Assembly (NCBI GenBank): GCA_024811115.1
Contig: JAKOGH010000400.1
Coordinates: 1 to 63,315, forward strand
Reading direction: 5' to 3'
DNA length: 63,315 bases
Source: Terana coerulea
Taxonomy: Eukaryota; Basidiomycota; Agaricomycetes; Polyporales; Phanerochaetaceae
Position 1 is the stretch's first letter. Each line of letters opens with the position of its first letter. Shown one piece after another: positions 48,282 through 59,890 of the stretch. The notes under the pieces are model-generated. The model searched no databases. It was given only the letters and a program-made list of their open reading frames with translations, and had not been told where the DNA came from. Both the position numbers and the translations under genes were made by a program.

Positions 48282-51200
48282 ATGCCTCTTCAACTCGTGC
48301 GTTTCATTCTAACTTCACCATGCTTATGCTCACGGCGTTACAGAGGACTACCACCCTCGCTACAGCCTACTCGGAGAAGGGTACTCGCATCTACGTCAAG
48401 AATTCCGACGGTATTGTGCGTGAGCTCTGCAACGACCTCGACAGCTACCACCTTTCCGAAGCCATCAAGGAAGATAACACGGGTAAGGTGTTCTTCTAAT
48501 GGTTTATGTCATAATAACTAAGTAGCTGCTTAGATGCGATCCGGAACCAGGGGAGTTGGTACCGAGGTGCGTTCACCAGAAACAACAGTCGGGCACCAAC
48601 ATGCTCACTTCCCGGCAGGCCAGCTGACCTTCGAAGCTAGCAAGGACAGCTCTCTGTGCGCCTTTGCCGTGCGTTGGTCTTCGCGATTCTGTGTCAGAAA
48701 TCTCGCTTATATGTATTTTTAGTGGGCTGGCTGGAGCCAGTCGGTATTCTTCCAGGACAAGATCGGACGCATTCGGGAGTGGAAGCATACCGGCAAATGG
48801 AATTTGACTGACTTCATCCAGGAGTCGTGCTCCATCGGCACGAACATAGCCGCCGTACATTCCCCCAACGGAACTAGCGCAGTATTGTTCTTCCAAGACA
48901 AGGAAGATTGGATCTGCTCTCGGTAAGCGTGAAAATAGCCAGGCTTTACTCCAACAGAACTTATTGACAATGAAATGCAGCTACATGAAGGACGGGAAGT
49001 GGGATAAGAAGTCCGTGAGGATTGAGAAGGCGTCCGCGCTGACCGGCATCGGTGCTACTGCCACGGATGGTGAGTCTCTTATAATGCCAGACTTACTCAT
49101 TCTGACATTGCGAAGACCTGTCCGACGTTCGCCTCTATTTCCAAGACGTCTACGAGAATGTGCACGAACACCAAGGCAGCTTCGAGCAGCTTAAGTTGTA
49201 CGTCTTGCTTTTAGCATCGTCGGGCGCCATGAACTGACCTCACGATCGTTGCAGCAAGGACACCAAGTTCTCTGTTGGTTACAAGCATCCTATTGGCGAT
49301 ATCACCGCCGTGTCATGGAAGGCGCAGCAGCAAGAGATCAGGTTAGTGCTATGCGGGTCAATATTCGTAGTGTATACTTGACTAATCACCACGTAGGCTG
49401 TATCTGCAGGATCCGCAAACCGAAAACATTGTCGAATGGGCTAACAGCGGCAATAAGTGGCAGACGTAAGTGGAGACTCGGCATGTCGCAGAAGCTATAT
49501 AGATTGACCGTGGATAATAGCGGCCATTTCACTGAGAAGGCCCTTCTCAACGCCGACATCAACGCTATTGCGCGCAACGTGGACGCCAACCCCAAATTCG
49601 CCCTGAATATCTTTTGGGCGGGACAAGACCAGGTACGGTTGCATTCCCATAATCGGTTTGGACATGCAAAACTCACGTATGTCGCACGCAGAAACTCTAC
49701 CAGCGTACTTGGGCAGGAAAATGGCTCGATCCGGTGTCGATTTACGGCCTCGAAGATGCAGGTCTCTACGTCGGGTCCTGGCTGAGCCTCGCTGGTACTA
49801 CTCCGTTCTCTGGTACGGCAATTAAAGCATCTGTGTGTCTTGATCTGACGCAATGAGTAGACGTCCAATTGGACATTGAGAACAAGGCCATTGAGAAGGT
49901 CTATATCCGGTCCGGCGACATCGTCGACGCGATCAATCTCCAGTTCAGCGATGGCAGTCGGACCGGCTGGCACGGAGGCTCAGGCGGCAAAGAGCAGGTG
50001 TTCGCGCTCAAGAAGGGCTCGGATGTCAAGTCTATCACTGTTGTCGCGGACAAATACCACGTCAGGGCTCTTCGGTTTGAACAGTCGAAGGCTGTGGATG
50101 GCGAGTGGGCTCTGGACAGTCAGGACTATGCTGTAGACTGAAGCGTATGCGCTCTAGGAACCACCTTTTCGCCATGGTATGGTAAGGAGGGCGGCAACTA
50201 CGATCGTTACACCTGGCAATGCGACGGCTATGCGCTGGCTGGCTTCGCCGGTGTCACAAGCAAGTATGTGGACGGCCTTATGGTAAGTCTACTCCAACCC
50301 TTTCGAAAAGAAAATACTCTGACACCGTTCTGTTAGCCCATCTGGTCGAAGCGCATGAGTAGTGCAACCTCCTTCAAGACGTTTGACGACTGCGTAGAAG
50401 AGTCCAACCAGCTCACGAAGGACTTGAAATCACGAGCAACCGAGATCCAAGCGGCGAAGACAGAGGGTGCCAAGTTCCAAGCTCGCTTGCAGAGCTCGAA
50501 GCCCCAGGCCGTACGGCTGTGGCAGGTATCGCGGGACTTGCCGCGTTGATCGAATACTTGCATGACCTGACGCAGGCGAAGCCGAACGCCAAGCTCGCTA
50601 AGCTCGGCACTCTCCAAAAGCGCGACGAAGACATCTTGAACCTGCGCAATCTTTGCCGCCAGCGGTCACAGGGTCTTGACAAAGACATCGAGAAATTCCA
50701 TACGGTCTTGCAACAGGTTGAGCCTTCCGCGCAGAAGGTGAGATTGGCTGCAGCACATTTGGATCACCTCTGACCCATGCTCCCAGCTGAACTCCCTGCT
50801 CGACTCTACCAAGGCTGAAGTTGATGCCACAGCCGCTCGCATCAGGAAGGTTTTGGAAGCCGCTACCATCTACAACAAGGAGAGCGCTGGTAGACTCGCC
50901 TCCGCAAAGTAAGTGCCGTTTCCAAGGTTACATGTTTACCATGCTACTACTATGCTAATAATTGCCTAAATAGAGCGGCGCAGGGCAGGAACCAAGCAGA
51001 CATTGACAGGAACATCACGTCGAAGGAAGAGCTCGATCGGGTGATCAGGAACATCCTGGGCCCAAATGCTGAGATTGAAGAGGACAGCGTCAGTACCCGC
51101 TGTGTATATTCCACGTGCTGAGCTAAAGCATCCTTCCACACTCTACAGCAATACTTGGGCGAGCGGTACAAGACCGGCAATCTCGAGAATGAGAACGACC

Positions 51201-51628
51201 GCGAGGAGGTGGAGAACAAGGCAAAGGAAATCTTCAATCTCGAAGGTAGCATCGAGTCGTACAAGGTCCTATTGGCCAAGAATACCGCCCTCGCTATCAC
51301 CTCTAAGAAGCAGCAGGAGACCGCCGCGGAGATATGCGAGAAGTGGGCTGCTCCTCTCGCGGGCATTGACAAGGACAGCCAGGCGCTTTCTGTCCTCTTG
51401 AAAGAGACGGACGACTTGAGCGAGCTGCTGAGCACCTATGTCCGTTTGTTGACGAAAGTAGACGGCTCGGTCGAGGGTTTGCGTACCAGCACTACGGCCA
51501 AGGAGTTCGCTGACAGTCTTCTGAAGGCCGTCGCGTTCATTCGCACTGGTTCCCTTCTCGAGGGTCTACTCAGCTTCGACGTCGTCCTGCTGACGGACAC
51601 CCTGAAGGCCATTGCGGACAGCAAGTAG
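48282..51628 (+). CDS. Multidomain lectin: fucose-lectin-type propeller, jacalin-like domain, helical C-terminus (copy 2)
   Basis: Paralogue of the gene at 27443-30684. Exon 1 is 48282-48296 (MPLQL) and exon 2 is 48344-48482 (139 nt); many more follow. Propeller blades: GTRIYVKNSDGIVREL, VFFQDKIGRIREWKHTGKW, VLFFQDKEDWICSRY, VRLYFQDVYENVHEH, IRLYLQDPQTENIVEW. The jacalin-like part is at about 49.86-50.28 kb: VYIRSGDIVDAINLQF, GWHGGSGGKEQVF, then GYALAGFAGVTSKYVDGL. One of its introns (50101-50157) has a GC donor. The helical part (50.34-51.63 kb) includes a hydrophobic run (VAGIAGLAALIEYL) and long charged heptads, ending LKAIADSK. The frame appears to slip by one base near 50500, just before the hydrophobic run. 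No signal peptide is seen. A carbohydrate-binding defence protein is plausible, but membrane damage is only a hypothesis. Confidence 0.82.
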
Positions 51629-52190
51629 TGTCTCGCGACAGCTCATCTCTGCGCACATCCATACCTCTCGCGTCCTCCGCTTCGCTGAAATTTCTATCTA
51701 CTCCGGATGCATTGCGCTTATGACTAGTCTCTATCAGATGTATTCCCCGCATGCACGCATGCAATGCATTGTTTCTCTGCACTTGCACAGGTGGTTCGCC
51801 GCTGGCGCGATTCGATCTGAACCAGCAATTCCCAAAGAGGCAAGTCGTCCAGTTTAGGCTTGAAAGTTTGAACCTCCATCGAAGAGGACTGAAGTGATCG
51901 CCTTCTCGCACTTTGCCGTCCGTCACCGTATATATATAGGAGACATCGGGCCCAAGTTATCTATCTGACTCGTCTCAGAAACCATCCCCCGTCCCTCTCA
52001 ACCCCCCACAGCCTACTGAACCGACTCCTCAGTCAGCCACACAGTCTTTACCATCCCTACGCTCATTCGGCTCGCAATACCAGTGTACGTTGAGGCTGAC
52101 GAATTTCGACACCTTCTGTTACATACAGCTCACCATCTCGCACGCAGCCCTTACCGCACATTACGACCTTTTACGTCCCATCACCACACT
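51629..52190 (+). promoter_or_regulatory. Promoter region of the secreted-protein gene with TATA box
   Basis: A clear TATA stretch (TATATATATAG, 51930-51940) lies about 250 bp before the start codon at 52191. It is followed by a pyrimidine-rich region (51965-52060) of the kind that often precedes fungal transcription starts. The left half of the spacer is the 3' flank of the lectin gene. Confidence 0.55.
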
Positions 52191-53369
52191 ATGACTCCTT
52201 CATTCTTCGGCGCCATCGCCCTCCTTGCGGTCGTCGCGACTAGCGCAACCGCCAATCCGATGCTGGCTGGCGCCAACCCGATGACGCACGCATCCGAGCT
52301 GCAAGCCAGGGCAGGCGGAAATCTCCCGCTCAACCCGACGGACGCCGTCCTGCGCCCACTTGAGATGGTGTTGACGAACGGACAGAGGCTCGCGAGGGGT
52401 TGCCGCTGAAGAAGCCGCATGCTCGACGCGCCGGTGAGTAAACGCGTTGCATAATATATATGTTCTCGTTGCCGACAAACGTGTCGTAGACCGCACCACC
52501 CATGCTCGTCCACGTCGCTCAGCAACGCCTGCCACGGATACCACGCAGACCGCCGCCGACGGATGCCGCCCGCGAACAGGCGTCGTTCACGTCACCTCAG
52601 ACGCCGAACCGCGACTCGACGGCTTCCTCAGCAACCATGCAAACGAGTTCGGAGAGTACGGCTATACGACGGAGAGGCGGGACGCCCTTATGGTCACTGT
52701 CAATAACTGCACCGGCTCGCCATTTGACATTGTTTCTTCCGTGAGTAGTGCATGCCTGGCGGAGAGGTCGACGAATGTTGACCATGACTATAATAGAACG
52801 GCTTCAAGGCTTTCCCATACGTAGGGGAGCATCAAAGGATTTTCGTCCGACTCTCCCGAATTGCGGAGTGGCTCGTCCAACTACGCGTACATCGGTGGTG
52901 TCACTCAGAGTACGTCGCACATCCGTCAGATGATCACTCACCTTAGACTAACGGACTCTATCGTTACTCTTCTTCCTCAGCACCGCAGCACAGTGGGCCT
53001 CAAAGCAACGGCAATTCGTTCTCGGAGGCTACCAAGATCTCGGAGCCAAGCGAGAGTGCTATTTGGACCTTCCGCAACGGCGGGGACGTTCTTGAGCCAC
53101 GTTGGGTTGACAGCGATGGGTGTAAGTCTCTCCTATGATTTCAGGTTCCATAAAGTCTGATTTCCCTGCAGCTTCGCCCGAGAGTACCCTTGCCTATGTG
53201 CCGAGCGAGAAAGCCTTCGTCCTTGTGGGAGACATCGGCGCTTTTAGACAGGCTTTCGGTGACATATCTGAGGCTGTGAGTACAGTTGTTATCAGCGCTT
53301 TGATAGCAAAGGGAATTGTATGATTTGCTCATGACCTTCGCGCCACAGACTTTCAACTTCGAAGCGTGA
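52191..53369 (+). CDS. Secreted protein of a basidiomycete-specific family (three probable base deletions)
   Basis: Six exons: 52191-52433, 52490-52740, 52797-52909, 52981-53121, 53172-53275 and 53349-53369. The signal peptide is MTPSFFGAIALLAVVATSATA. The pre-region has LEMVLTNGQRLARG and a basic stretch (KKPHARRA) resembling a processing site. The mature part contains NEFGEYGYTTERRDALMVTV, FKAFPYVG, GSSNYAYIGGV, SESAIWTF and STLAYVPSEKAFVLVGDIG, and ends TFNFEA. This order is typical of a widespread agaricomycete family of secreted proteins with unknown function. The frame closes to 291 residues only if single bases are allowed at 52400-52401 (TT), 52824-52827 (GGGG) and 52840-52843 (TTTT). 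As given, the first exon hits a TGA. Confidence 0.8.
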
Positions 53370-53904
53370 TCTTTCTCCCTCTCCCGGAGCTCAGTGACCT
53401 TGTGCGTTTCTTCGACAGTTCTTTGAGGTCAGGCAGTCGCAGTAGCATTTGTATGTTGATGTTTGCACGAGTATGAAAGAAATTTTCCCCATGCGAATGG
53501 TTCAGAAACTTGAGATTGGCTAAACAGGTGACAGGGGTATTCCGTCCAAAAGTGTCGACGTCATGGGTCAGGAGTTCGGTATGTAGGCGCCGGAGCGTGT
53601 TCGGCAGTTGGCGGCTTTGTGGCGTATAACTCAGCTCGGCTTTTGCCATATGTTCCGATCCTCTGACTCGAGCACGAGTCAGGTTGACAAGGCGACACCG
53701 GTGCCAGCTGATTACATAGCGCAAAGAAGCAGGACGTCTTTGTCATATCATGCAACCGGAGAGAGCCTCTCTGGCTTTCCCAACATGAAGATTGTTATGT
53801 AAGCTAATCCCTTGAAGCAACCTTCTGATTCTTCTGGACCACGACTGCAGCCGTCACCCCATACAGGCACGCCATTCCTCCACATGAAATCTGCCAGCAA
53901 CCTG
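53370..53904. other. Convergent intergenic region
   Basis: The spacer lies between the 3' ends of the secreted-protein gene (+) and the F-box relic (-). Short overlapping open frames only. Nothing further is supported. Confidence 0.4.
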
Positions 53905-54917
53905 CTAGCGTGACTGGCGAATCGAGAGTTCGAGCAAGGTCCGCGTGTCGTCAAATGAGGACCACGGAGCCTGCCTGAAAAGGACGAAAAAGCCGTTCAT
54001 TCGTAAGGTTTCGCAGGTACAGGAGAATTTAGTTACTGACGTTTTGCCCAGGAATACAAGCAATCTCTGGCGAGCCAAAAGGAACAATCGCGCTTGGGCC
54101 ATGTTTCGGAAGGAAACTTGCAGGCCGCAAAGCCTCAAAGGCGTCAGGTTGATGGCGACGTTGTGCAGATTCCGGAAAGAACCAAGCAAATTTGCGAGTC
54201 TGTCCCATCGCGAAGGCGAGAGCCTAAACGCCAGCGCACTAGCTTCGAGCACGAGGGTCTCGAGGCCAGGCACGCGATCCCGGATGACGGCGAGTACGTT
54301 TATGGCTTCGTTGTCGTCGTACCAACAGTGACCGAGTTGGGTAAGCTTCAAAGACGGGCAAGAGTTGAGGCGCAGTAGATCAGGCCAATTTAGGGATTGG
54401 ATTCATCAGTGATATTCAGAGACGTGACATGGAAGGACTCACTGCTAGGAGCGCAGTTGAATATAGCGAACCTTACGGACACCAACGATCTGCCGGCGCG
54501 AATGAGAACCTCGTTCAAGAAGTACAACTCGACGCCGTCCTCGAGGTACAGTGCCGAAAGTTGATGTCGAGCGAACGTCATGAGGAGCAACTTGGACCAT
54601 GGCCACGGAAGGCCTTTCTCACTGTCTACGCGGAGCAAGCCAACCTTTGGGAGGTTCTTTGCGAAAGCCTCCGGTGCAAGTGTAGGGTACAACATCCATG
54701 ACCAGAGCGTGGCATCGAAGGCGCACGTAATGTGGAGAGTGTCGATAGTAGAAAATAAGTGGACCGCGTGGAGCAGCATGCGGGCGTTTTCGGTGGCAGT
54801 GGTTAGCGGCCGGAGATTCGTGGTGAGAAAGCTTTCGGGCTTCAAACACACTTGCACGTGCTTGGCAGCGCATTGATACTGCTCGTCCTGACGTCTAGCC
54901 ACTACCCCTTCTACCAT
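53905..54917 (-). pseudogene. F-box-like/LRR protein, frame-broken and probably 5'-truncated
   Basis: Two open stretches, 54390-54917 and 53905-54351, belong together. Between them the leucine-rich frame continues unbroken (LNWPDLLRLNS, LKLTQLGHCWYDD) if one base is added at the GGG 54393-54395. Repeats such as LETLVLEASALAFRL and LHNVAINLTPL resemble the F-box gene at 18481-19772. No F-box is visible at the 5' end. An LRR-like segment (IVPQLPKLSTINV) lies upstream at about 54960-55010 in another frame, so the N-terminus is disrupted or further exons exist. Likely a decayed member of the family. Confidence 0.55.
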
Positions 54918-55210
54918 GACGAGTCTCTACAGCGCCTGCCGTGGCCGTGGGTGTTACAAACGTTTATGGTGGAGAGTTTGGGAAGCTGAGGCACGATGTT
55001 GCGCAGGAACGTCGTATTACACGGCCAAGATAGGAATAACGTGGTCCATTCCCGGAGATGAGGAGAGCAACTTCGAAAATTTGGGAAGACTCGGTTCTGC
55101 GGAGCGCATGTCGGTCATCCTCTTAATATGACCGATGCAAACATGCGTGTATAGAAATCCTCGAGCGCAGGCGTACCATGATCGCCGGACGCGAGCACAC
55201 GATCACTGCG

Positions 55211-56690
55211 GGACCCAAAAGATAAATCCCGAGGATTTATGGTGTAAACACGTGGTGGTCTGAAACAAAATGGCCAGCATAAGTCACGCGCATTAATTAC
55301 ATATTCCTTTTGGGAGATATATCCCTTAAATAAACGCGTAAATCTACCTGACTAACTCTATATCCTTCTCCGATAACTCACAGAGCTTTACTCTGAGAAT
55401 AAATCCCTCATATCTCTCATAGCTTTTCTGTGGATTTATAATGGGCACATTACTTGTAGGCAACAAGATAAACTGACTAGATAAATTAAAAAAACAAGTT
55501 GCTCTTGTATCCAGCATAAACTAAGCGGAGGTCTTCAGAATATGTCTGCGGGATGCATTGTGGCGATATATTCCACGTAACGCAGTGAGAGATATTGAGG
55601 ACATATGGTTGACGTAAGTAAGATAAAGAATGCAGATATATTCATCATAAATCACGCACCACATATCTCCAGGATAAATCCAGCAGGACCTCAGACACTT
55701 AGAAACAAAGATGTCTGTGAAAGATAGTAGTTAGTTGCATTCAATATAAGCCTTTTGACTATGAACACTAAACACACAATGCACATTGGTAGATTCACAT
55801 ACAATCACAAATCTAGTGAGAGCTATCAACTTTTATATCCTTTGCACAATGGCAGTGTGTTTGTAGAACTTCGTTGCCCAAGTTAACAACCTCAGCCAGA
55901 TTACACTGTTTTGATGTTGGCTAGCGTTAGCATCGTCAGCCAAAGTCCTCATAGGGCGTAAATATGTAAGTGCTTACCACAGTGCTGTGTTTTGTATGAT
56001 GCAAACCCATGCTTTGTCGCTGCCGTTGCGCAATGTATGCAAAAGTTCTAGATAGTCCTTACTGGATTTGCAGTTATATCTGAATATACCAATGTGTGTA
56101 CTAGTAAGTTCGTTGTCAGTAATCAAAAGTCTCATATTGAATGAGTCTATGTCTAGCTACTACATTCAGCAAACATCTATGTTTCTAAGTGTCCAAGGTC
56201 CTGCTGGATTTATCCTGGAGATATGTGGTGCATGATTTATGATGAATATATCTGCATTCTTTATCTTACTTACGTCAACCATATGTCCTCAATATCTCTC
56301 ACTGCGTTACGTGAAATATATTGGCACAATACATCCCGTAGACATATTCTGAAGACTTCCGCTTAGTTTATGCTGGATACATGAGCAACTTGTTTTTTTA
56401 AATTTATCTAGTTAATTTATCTTGTTGCCTACAAGTAATGTGCCCATTATAAATCCACAGAACAGCTACAAGAGATACAAGGGATTTATTGTCAGAATAA
56501 AGCTCTGTGAGTTATTGGAGAAGGATACAGAGTTAGATGCGCAAATTTACATGTTCATTTAAGTTGTATATCTCCTGAAATGGAATATTTAATCAATCTG
56601 TATGACTTATGCTGTCCATTTTGTTTCAAACTCCCACGTGTTGACACAATAAATCCCTAGGATTTATCTCTTGGATTTCGCAATAGATGC
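55211..56690. mobile_element. Fold-back (long inverted-repeat) element, about 1.48 kb
   Basis: Bases 55211-55860 are repeated as their complement at about 56030-56690, so nearly the whole element folds on itself around a centre of about 170 bp. The arms match closely over most of their length, with small gaps. For example, GATAAATCC near the outer ends, TGGATTTATAATGGGCACAT midway and GTTTCTAAGTGTC further in all recur inverted. No open frame of note is inside, so the element is non-autonomous. A target-site duplication is not obvious. It could be a foldback/MITE-like DNA transposon or an inverted duplication of a shorter AT-rich element. Confidence 0.8.
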
Positions 56691-58737
56691 GAGGATTCTG
56701 TGGTCTTCTGAATGCGGCTCAAAAATCTTCTCCAAAATCTTGATGGGTAAATGCCAACAGCATTGAAGACGGAAGTGAGGGTGTAGGAGAGCTGTGGCGT
56801 CATATTGAGTGATGTAACAATTTACTGAAGGGATGGGGCGTTAAGTATGACGATGTGGCAGTCTAGTCGGAGGTGAGGGTATGAGCATGTTTTCACACCG
56901 TGTCGATGTCAAGTCATGCCTGAGCCATGATTTTCCCACGAGTAAGCGAGAAACGAAGTTTGACTCAGAGGCGCCCTACAATGAGGTAAACGTACCTATT
57001 CGTTGAGTCCGTCTGGGGCTGTAGTTTTGATACAGAGATGTGTCGTGAGTGTGTGATGGTAGTGGGTTGGGCCTTTGTATGATAAGTCCGAGTAGAGTGC
57101 CACACACGGGTGAGCTGTAAAATTGATTCAGCCCAGACTCTCACATGAGCACCATGACTCGGAGACAAACCTAACTTGAGCGATGTCTCCAGCCAACCAT
57201 TTCCTTTAAGCGATTAAAGTGTGGGGTCACCAAATACTCAACCCTGTTATACACTCCTTCATCCTTCTATTCCCTTTCACTTCTAGCTCCTTCTCGGATA
57301 CCGAGCGCATCCTTCACAGGCTTCCGTATCTCGTGACCAGCAGTACAATCCTATGGACCACCCAGGCAACAACGGTAACTGTGAAGGCAAGGCTGTGGTA
57401 GAAGATCATGCCGGTCCATATATTACTCGAGCTCTTTCCGGGTAGATGTCCTTCGAACAACCGGAGACAGTATTCAATGTGTCAACTTTGTTAGCGGAGG
57501 CCTTGAAGGTACTTTGAGCGTTGCGGTTTAACGTTCTAAAGAGAACAAGAGGATGGCCTGATACGAGGATGAGATGAAGATGCGATACGCTAGTAGGAAA
57601 TGGATGTGACAAGAGAAGGGAGAGGAAGAGTAAAAAAGTCGCGTGAAGGATATCTTTACCTTCTAGGGCAAGACCTGATTCCATAGGACATAAAGAAGGG
57701 AAGATTCTGCCTTGGCGGTCCGTCCTGCTATACCCTTCGGTGAGGTTAATATGCTACCAGGATTTCATAAAACCCACCTTGACTGTCTAGAGTTCCTCAT
57801 TCCAAAGAAGTTCTAACGCTTTAGTAAGACACGAGCTGACAAGATTGCGTTGTCTCCTATTAACTCGTAGGTAAGTGCCCCTTCAGTATCCATGCAGCCA
57901 CGCACATACTCAATACAGTACAAAGCTTAAAATACCGTATGCCAAGGATCGTCGTCGTAGTCACCACGGATGGCGGAAATATATCACAGTTACCGCCTCT
58001 GGCCTGCCTTTGCGAATTATGATGCTAACGTTAGACTGGACGCCATTATCGGTATTTCTTTTTGCCTTGCTTGGATGCCAAGATGGTAACAAGGAAGATC
58101 TTCTCAGAATCAGTATCTAGCCTAACAAAAAGAATAGTCAATAACTTTTGGTTACACATCCAGCATACTTTACCACCAATAGTGACACCTTGTCTTTCAC
58201 GTTCCTGGCATTTGAAATCGCAGCGAACGACAACCCTGGTCGTATTCACTTGTCAGACGAGGCATTATTCAAGCCAGCTTGGAAGCTCTCATCACCGGAC
58301 TTGAGGTTGACGCAGCAATCGAATACAGCGCTCGCTTCTGCACCAACGCTCAGGATGGTCACACATCTCTCCCTGAATCCGAACACTGGTTTCAACTATG
58401 ACAAATGTACTGATAAGTCAATACTCAGCGGAGCTGCACTAAGTTGAAGACATATGCAGCAACTGTGTAACACTGTTGTTCCAGCTTTCCATGGTTTTTT
58501 GTGGTGGCAGGATCAACATTAGGAAGAGTCAAAAGGACAACGGAGCACCTAAACACACGCTTCAAGGGAATGAGATGAGAACGACGCACACCAGAGTCAA
58601 TAGATCACACTAAACGCCTTCTCACCACGGTATGATACATATTCCTGGGTTGTTATCTGGAGTTCATGTTCGTGTCATGGGGCCTCTGTCCTATCAGCAA
58701 CGGAAATTTGTGTGGATACAGGCCACTCACATCTGAA
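56691..58737. other. Gene-poor region, no supported gene
   Basis: About 2 kb with open frames below 100 codons. One, at 58148-58447 (+), has ordinary protein-like composition but no family signature. Nothing else is recognised. Confidence 0.4.
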
Positions 58738-58751
58738 ACCCCCCCCCCCCC
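58738..58751. repeat. Poly-C tract
   Basis: A run of about 13 C bases sits at the left border of the AT-rich part of the repeat-rich end. Such runs are unusual in this window. It may mark the edge of an insertion or be poorly resolved in length. Confidence 0.7.
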
Positions 58752-59219
58752 ACTATTTCTACCTAATGCCTGCTGATAAGCACTAATTCATTGCATATAA
58801 GCATCAAAGTAACACAATTAGATAAATAGGTGCATAAGGCCAATAAGGCAGTTTAGTGAGGTCCTTTGCTAATTGTCTTAATTGTTTTATATATTAGGCA
58901 ATTAGCACTACTTCTCTGCTATTCTGTTTCTTACTGTCCTATTTTGTTCCTTACATGCAGCTATAATGCCACTACTGCTTGACTAGTTGTCTGAGAAATC
59001 CCCCTGCTGATCTGGACTGACATATTACATTCCATGTTTGGTTATCTACATACAAAACTAAACTACCTAATACACCAAACTACTCATACTGTGCAGATAA
59101 GCCTGCACACTAGGTGCCATACTTGCCTGTGTGTTGTATTTGTCAGTAATATGCTGACAGACACCACTACCCTGCCCCTTATGTCATGCACTAGCCCTTC
59201 TGACGAGGGGCGCACTCAC
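58752..59219. other. AT-rich gene-free stretch
   Basis: Sharply AT-rich sequence dominated by TAAT, GCAAT and TTAG words, full of stops. It lies between the poly-C tract and the GC-rich tandem repeat. It may be part of a degenerate transposon, but no terminal repeat could be paired. Confidence 0.4.
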
Positions 59220-59224
59220 TAGCA

Positions 59225-59890
59225 TTAGCCTACGCACGTCGTGCTTCACCATGTTCCATGCGCCAGTGCCGGCGTGGTGCGATGCTGCACTCGTTGGCAT
59301 CCCGCTCGTGTAGGTCACTGCCCTGGTCTTCGCGTCGTGCGCTGGCCCTTTGTGTCGGCAGTCGCTTGCGCGTTGGCCTCGCGTGCCGTGCTTCGCCACG
59401 TCTCGCGCACTGGTGTTGGTGTGGTGCGCATCCATCGGCACTGCGTGTGTGTGCATATGTCGTTGCCACCGCTTGCCGTGCGCGCCAGCTTCTTGTGCGC
59501 CGCGCGCGCGCCTGCGTCGGTCTGCGCGTGCCGTGCCCGCGTCTCGTGCGCCGGCGTTGGCATGGTGCGCGTCTGTCGGCATTGTACGTGTGTGCGCCGT
59601 TGTCCGCCTGCGTATCATACGCGTCGTGCTGTGCGGCCTCTTGTGCGTCGGTGTCGCACTCGCCTGTCGGTCTGCACGTGTTGTGCTTCGCCCGTCCGTG
59701 CGGCGTTGGCATTGTACGTGTCCGTTACCGCCGTGTGTGCGTTGTTGTGCCGCCGTTCGTGTGGTAGCGTCGTGTCGTGCACGCCGGCTTCTTGTGTGTC
59801 GGCGTCGCACTCGCCTGCCGGCGTTGGGCATGTTGTGTCGTGCTTGACTACGCAGGCGTTCGCGCGTCGTTTGTTACTCCAGGGGCTGTG
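59225..59890. repeat. GC-rich degenerate tandem repeat, period about 145 bp
   Basis: Four to five diverged units can be aligned by eye, with key phrases such as GGCATGGTGCGCGTCTGTCG near 59550 recurring near 59410, 59260 and 59700. Low stop content leaves several frames open on both strands for 160-220 codons. These are a by-product of composition and not genes. The flanks are strongly AT-rich. Confidence 0.65.

Noticed and set aside
48534..48680. Apparent frameshift in exon 3 of lectin copy 2
   Set aside because: A normal GT-AG intron (from about 48568 to 48619) removes the mismatch and matches the paralogue.
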